Source of the DNA: an uncultured Clostridia bacterium
GTDB lineage: Bacteria; Bacillota; Clostridia; Oscillospirales; Feifaniaceae
Assembly (NCBI GenBank): GCA_904420075.1
Contig: CAJFTX010000073.1
Location: 1-43,554, forward strand
DNA length: 43,554 nucleotides
Direction of reading: 5' to 3'
Shown here: positions 40,434 to 43,554 of the stretch, piece by piece
Layout of the letters: the number at the start of each line of letters is the position of its first letter
Position numbering within the stretch: the first letter of the stretch is position 1
Notes under the pieces: generated by a model
What the model was told of the DNA's origin: nothing
Database searches by the model: none
What the model saw: the letters and a program-made list of their open reading frames with translations, nothing else
Position numbers and translations under genes: made by a program

Positions 40434-41108
40434 CTAAAAGTTTCTGCAGAGCAGATATTTTGAGATCGCCGCGCACCGGCGCTCCCCCACCTGAACGATA
40501 TCCCGTACAATTTCGGGCAAAAACTCGTCGTATTTCACCTCGAGAATCATCACCCCCGGCGGTGTCACGGGGACGAGCGGGAGCCGTTCCTCTAAAAACG
40601 AGGTGTCAAACAGGCCGGTGCGGACCTCCTTGTCAAAGGTCACCCGGACATTCCCCGCCGGAAGAACATACGCCTCCCTGCGGTAGTCGACCACCGTCTT
40701 CGGGCGGAGCTGCTCGGTCTTCATCTTTGCGAGCAGTTCGGAGAGCACCTCCCGTCCGGCGGGCTCCACTCCCTCGCCTCCGCAGAGCAGCAGGCGCCTC
40801 GTCTCCTCCTTGGTCAGCGGCGCCGAGCGTTTGACTGAGAGTTCCCGCCGCTTCGCCTTTTTCTCCAGCCGTAAAAAGGTGTCGTCCCCATTGTAGAACC
40901 GGATGCGAAACTTCTCCCTTCTCGTCACGCCGATCACCTTCTCGGTGAGCGCCTTGTCACGGTAGTTGTCAAAGTAGAGACTCCGTATCCGGTACTCCCC
41001 GTCCACCCCCGAAAAAGCATCCCGCCGCATCACCTGCCGCAGCCGCGCGCACATCGCCAAATAGTCGCTGTAATTGATCGCATGTTTGAGCTCATGTCTC
41101 GGCTTCAA
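40434..41108 (-). CDS. VTC-domain polyphosphate polymerase-like protein
   Basis: A 224-residue soluble triphosphate-tunnel protein of the VTC family. The basic strands that line the tunnel are visible: RHELKHAI, YRIRSLYFDNYRDKAL, REKFRIRFYNG, FLRLEKKAKR, VVDYRREAYV, VRVTFDKEVRTG and ILEVKYDEFLPEIVRD. In yeast the homologous Vtc4 domain makes polyphosphate from ATP; bacterial stand-alone forms are presumed to do so but this is inference. The start is TTG at 41108, 7 bp after AAGGAGG. First gene of the VTC-DUF4956-CotH operon, divergent from the two-component system. Confidence 0.92.
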   Translation of the reverse strand: MKPRHELKHAINYSDYLAMCARLRQVMRRDAFSGVDGEYRIRSLYFDNYRDKALTEKVIGVTRREKFRIRFYNGDDTFLRLEKKAKRRELSVKRSAPLTKEETRRLLLCGGEGVEPAGREVLSELLAKMKTEQLRPKTVVDYRREAYVLPAGNVRVTFDKEVRTGLFDTSFLEERLPLVPVTPPGVMILEVKYDEFLPEIVRDIVQVGERRCAAISKYLLCRNF

Positions 41109-41366
41109 CCCAATCCCTCCTTCGCGCTCTATTGTAGGGCCGCTTCCTTAAAAAAACCTTGAAGTCATAAAATGTTCAATGTATCTTCAATCTTTCTTGA
41201 TATAATAAAAATAAATGATCGCACCGCTGCGAACACAGCGCCGCCCTTTCGTAAAGGGGCTTCTCCACGTATTCCGGCGGGCTTTCGGGTCGGCTTCTCC
41301 GGTTCTCCCCGAGACCGCATATCTCATCTTAAAATAAGCGCCCCAGGCGTAAAAAGGAGGATTCTC
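41109..41366. promoter_or_regulatory. Shared regulatory region between VTC operon and two-component system
   Basis: 258 bp. TTCAAT occurs at 41175-41180 and 41186-41191, a direct repeat with 11-bp period, as used by PhoP/OmpR-type regulators. TATAAT at 41201-41206 (plus) and TACAAT at 41136-41131 (minus) are the likely -10 boxes of the two operons; neither has a good -35, consistent with activator dependence. About 160 bp of leader precede the response-regulator gene. Confidence 0.6.
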
Positions 41367-42044
41367 ATGCGCATTCTCATCGTCGAGGACGAGCGTCATC
41401 TGCGCGAGACGCTCGTCGGTCTCATGCAGAAATGCGGCTACCGCGCGGACGCTGCGGCGGACGGGGAGCGCGGGCTCGACTGTGCGCTCTCGGGCATCTA
41501 CGACGTCGTCCTGCTCGACGTCATGCTCCCCCGGCTCTCCGGTCTTGAGCTGTTGCAAAAGCTCCGGTCCGAGGGGGTCCATGTCCCCGTGCTGCTGCTC
41601 ACCGCCCGGGACGAAGTGGAGGACAAAGTGCGCGGGCTCGACTGCGGCGCGGACGACTATCTCACAAAGCCCTTCTCCACCGAGGAGCTCTGTGCTCGGG
41701 TGCGCGCCCTCTCCCGGCGGCAGGAGCCGCTCCAATCGCCCCATCTCTCTTTCGGGGACCTCTCCCTCTCCCCGCACACCGCCGCGCTCTCCGGCCCCGG
41801 CGGCTCTGTCTCCCTGGGGCCGAAAGAGCTCGCCCTGCTGGAGCAGCTGCTCCGTGCCGGCGGCCGAATTGTGAGCAAGGAGCAGCTCACTCTAAAAATC
41901 TGGGGGTTCGAGGGCGAGGCGGAGTACAACAATGTCGAGGTCTATGTCTCCTTCCTGCGCAAGAAGCTCGCCTTCGTCGAGTCCCGCTGTGAGATCCGGG
42001 CGCGCCGGGGGCTCGGCTACTGTCTGGAGGCACGCGATGATTAA
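41367..42044 (+). CDS. OmpR/PhoB-family response regulator
   Basis: A 225-residue regulator. Receiver domain with ILIVEDE (Asp8), phosphoacceptor Asp51 in VVLLDVMLP, Thr in LLLTARDE and Lys100 in YLTKPFS; C-terminal winged helix with LGPKELALLEQLL, IVSKEQLTLKIWGFE and NNVEVYVSFLRKKL. RBS AAAAAGGAGG precedes ATG at 41367; longer frames upstream lie in the regulatory region. It overlaps the kinase gene by 8 bp. Likely controls the divergent VTC operon and itself through the TTCAAT repeat. Confidence 0.95.
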   Translation: MRILIVEDERHLRETLVGLMQKCGYRADAAADGERGLDCALSGIYDVVLLDVMLPRLSGLELLQKLRSEGVHVPVLLLTARDEVEDKVRGLDCGADDYLTKPFSTEELCARVRALSRRQEPLQSPHLSFGDLSLSPHTAALSGPGGSVSLGPKELALLEQLLRAGGRIVSKEQLTLKIWGFEGEAEYNNVEVYVSFLRKKLAFVESRCEIRARRGLGYCLEARDD

Positions 42045-43272
42045 ACGCACCCGCCGCAAATTCATTCTCAGCACCATGGCCGTTATGGCGCTGCTCCTGC
42101 TGTTGCTGCTCGGGGCTGTCAATCTTGTCATGTACTTCTCCGGCGAACATCAGGCGACCGGTCTGATGGAGCAGCTCGCCCGTTCGGACGGAGCGCTGCG
42201 TCGGGATGAGATCGGAAATCCACTCCCGCCCCAGGACTCCCCCTCTTCATTCGAGCCGTTCCGCGGCGCCGCTCCCCGCAACATCTCCGACTTCTCGGTC
42301 AAACTCGGCTTTGACGGGACGGTGCTCGCCGTCCTGCCGGACGCCCCTTACGGACTCACCTCGGACGAGATCCATTCGCTTGTCTCCGCCGCGCTCTCCT
42401 CCGGGGCGTCTGAGGGTTCGCTCGGTCAGTTCCGCTTTCTCTCGGCCGCGCGGACTTACGGCTCTATCCTTGTCTTTCACGACACCCAGTTCGAGCGGAG
42501 CGTCCAGCTGCGGCTGCTGCTCATCACTGGAGCCATTTTTTTACTGAGCCTCGCCGCAGTCTTCCCCCTCTCGTGCGGCCTCGCACGCTGGGCGGTCCGC
42601 CCGGTACAGGAGGCTTTCCGGAAGCAGCGGCAGTTCATCGCCGATGCCTCCCATGAGCTGCGCACCCCGGTCACCGTCATCCGCGCCAATGCCGAACTGC
42701 TCGAGTCGGAGATCGGAGAGAACCGGTGGCTCTCTCCGATCATAAGCGAGAGCCGCCGGATGCAGCAGCAGATCTCCGATCTGTTACTACTGGCGAAATA
42801 CGACATCGCCGGACAGAATTTCGAGCGGCAGCCGCTCGATCTTGCAAAGCTCGTTGAAGGCGCGCTGCTCAGTTTCGAGTGTCTCGCCTATGAGCGCGGA
42901 ATCACGCTGCGCAGCGAGCTCCCCGGCGCGCTCCCCCTCGTCGGAGACGGGGCCCGTCTGCGGCAGCTCTGCGCGATCCTGCTGGACAACGCGATCAAAT
43001 ACACCCCCTCCGGCGGAGAGATCTCCGTCAGCCTCCTCTCCCGCGGCCACGGCGCGCTGCTCACCGTGCGCAACACCGGCGCGGGTATTCCGGAGGCCGA
43101 ACGCGAGAAGATATTCGAGCGGTTCTACCGGACCGATCGCTCCCGTGCGCGGGAGACGGGCGGCTTCGGCCTGGGGCTCGCCATCGCCCAGCAGATCGTG
43201 CTCTCTCACGGCGGGAAAATCTCCGTCGGCGGCCGCGAGGGTGAGTACACCGAATTTACCGTCCATCTCTAA
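42037..43272 (+). CDS. Sensor histidine kinase
   Basis: A 411-residue kinase: TM1 at 12-33, an outer sensor domain of about 120 residues (34-155), TM2 at about 157-180, HisKA with FIADASHELRTPVTVIRANA (phosphoacceptor His206), and HATPase with LLDNAIKYTPSGG (N box), GAGIPEAEREKIFERFYRTD and GGFGLGLAIAQQI. No distinct HAMP domain is evident between TM2 and HisKA beyond a short linker. The signal is unknown. Partner of the response regulator just upstream. Confidence 0.95.
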   Translation: MIKRTRRKFILSTMAVMALLLLLLLGAVNLVMYFSGEHQATGLMEQLARSDGALRRDEIGNPLPPQDSPSSFEPFRGAAPRNISDFSVKLGFDGTVLAVLPDAPYGLTSDEIHSLVSAALSSGASEGSLGQFRFLSAARTYGSILVFHDTQFERSVQLRLLLITGAIFLLSLAAVFPLSCGLARWAVRPVQEAFRKQRQFIADASHELRTPVTVIRANAELLESEIGENRWLSPIISESRRMQQQISDLLLLAKYDIAGQNFERQPLDLAKLVEGALLSFECLAYERGITLRSELPGALPLVGDGARLRQLCAILLDNAIKYTPSGGEISVSLLSRGHGALLTVRNTGAGIPEAEREKIFERFYRTDRSRARETGGFGLGLAIAQQIVLSHGGKISVGGREGEYTEFTVHL

Positions 43273-43275
43273 ACG

Positions 43276-43315
43276 AAAAAGCGTCCCGGGAGGAATTCAT
43301 CTCCCGGGACGTTTT
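43276..43315. terminator. Bidirectional terminator after the histidine kinase gene
   Basis: An 11-bp stem CGTCCCGGGAG/CTCCCGGGACG with an 8-nt loop, flanked by TTTT on the plus strand and TTTTT on the minus. Ends the two-component operon and the convergent DUF1294 gene. Confidence 0.92.
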
Positions 43316-43554
43316 AAATTCTCCAGACCACAAACGCGACCGCCACGGCGATCTCCAGCAGCAGAAAGAGCGGTATCAGCAGCAAAAACTTCTTTTTTCT
43401 CACCTTGTGGCGGAAGACAATCATTCCCGTCAGAGCCCCCACCGCGCCGAGCGAAGACCACTCCAGCAGAGTCCGCTCGCTGATCCGCCGCCAGCCGCGC
43501 ACAGCGCTGAGCTTGTCCCAGCCATAGAGCAAAAAGGTGATTGCGTTCCAGAGA
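43314..43554 (-). CDS. DUF1294 small membrane protein, 5' end cut by window
   Basis: The visible 79 residues run from LWNAITFLLYGWDKLSAVRG through WRRISERTLLEWSSLGAVGA and FRHKVRKKKFLLLIP to a final helix. The YGWDK...RRISE...FRHK pattern is typical of DUF1294 proteins, small two- to three-helix membrane proteins of unknown function. The start codon lies beyond the right edge; the internal ATG-like codon is not the true start. Confidence 0.85.
   Translation of the reverse strand, partial: LWNAITFLLYGWDKLSAVRGWRRISERTLLEWSSLGAVGALTGMIVFRHKVRKKKFLLLIPLFLLLEIAVAVAFVVWRI

Overview
The window looks like a chromosomal segment of a high-G+C, endospore-forming Clostridia (Oscillospiraceae-like gut Firmicute). 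Evidence: the sporulation genes spoIIP and gpr, an SLH-anchored surface protein, a CIRCE (HrcA) operator, a NiaR-controlled nad operon, AGGAGG ribosome binding sites, frequent GTG/TTG starts, and most genes above 60% G+C by hand count. The genus assignment is inference. I saw no tRNA, rRNA, CRISPR array or insertion sequence.

Layout. 0.2-6 kb: CatB-type acetyltransferase, a 1242-residue SLH surface protein and a PdaA-like polysaccharide deacetylase, all leftward. 6.1-9.8 kb: rightward nadA-nadB-nadC-niaR operon for de novo NAD synthesis with its own repressor, behind a strong promoter carrying inverted repeats. 9.7-10.9 kb: two tiny membrane ORFs, each broken by one in-frame TGA, then hsp20 under CIRCE control. 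10.9-15 kb: a lower-G+C accessory patch (WYL regulator, flavodoxin-like/DUF3795 fusion, AlkZ-like winged-helix protein). 15-18 kb: leftward RNA-modification operon (TtcA-like, tcdA, rlmD-like). 18-20.3 kb: rplM-rpsI and a YabE-like G5/3D cell-wall protein, followed by an 85-nt imperfect palindrome. 20.8-26.4 kb: leftward run proB, membrane protein, hemolysin III family, GH65 glycoside phosphorylase, HAD phosphatase. 26.5-27.3 kb: pyrE. 27.9-36.3 kb: the classical rpsT/gpr/spoIIP/lepA/hemW neighbourhood, with two unrelated secreted-protein genes inserted between spoIIP and lepA and a prsA-like lipoprotein after hemW. 36.5 kb onward: M14 peptidase, then a CotH kinase - DUF4956 - VTC-domain operon diverging from an OmpR/HK two-component system, and a DUF1294 gene cut by the window end.

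How the parts work together. The nad operon is a self-contained autoregulated pathway from aspartate to nicotinate mononucleotide. gpr, spoIIP, PdaA and the M14 peptidase fit spore wall building and germination. The most interesting unit is the VTC/DUF4956/CotH operon: a polyphosphate-polymerase-like enzyme, a small membrane protein and a membrane-anchored secretory-pathway kinase, facing a two-component system across a shared intergenic region. That region carries a TTCAAT direct repeat with 11-bp periodicity, the spacing typical of PhoP/OmpR-type regulators. A regulated phosphate/polyphosphate-linked surface phosphorylation system is an inference from this arrangement.
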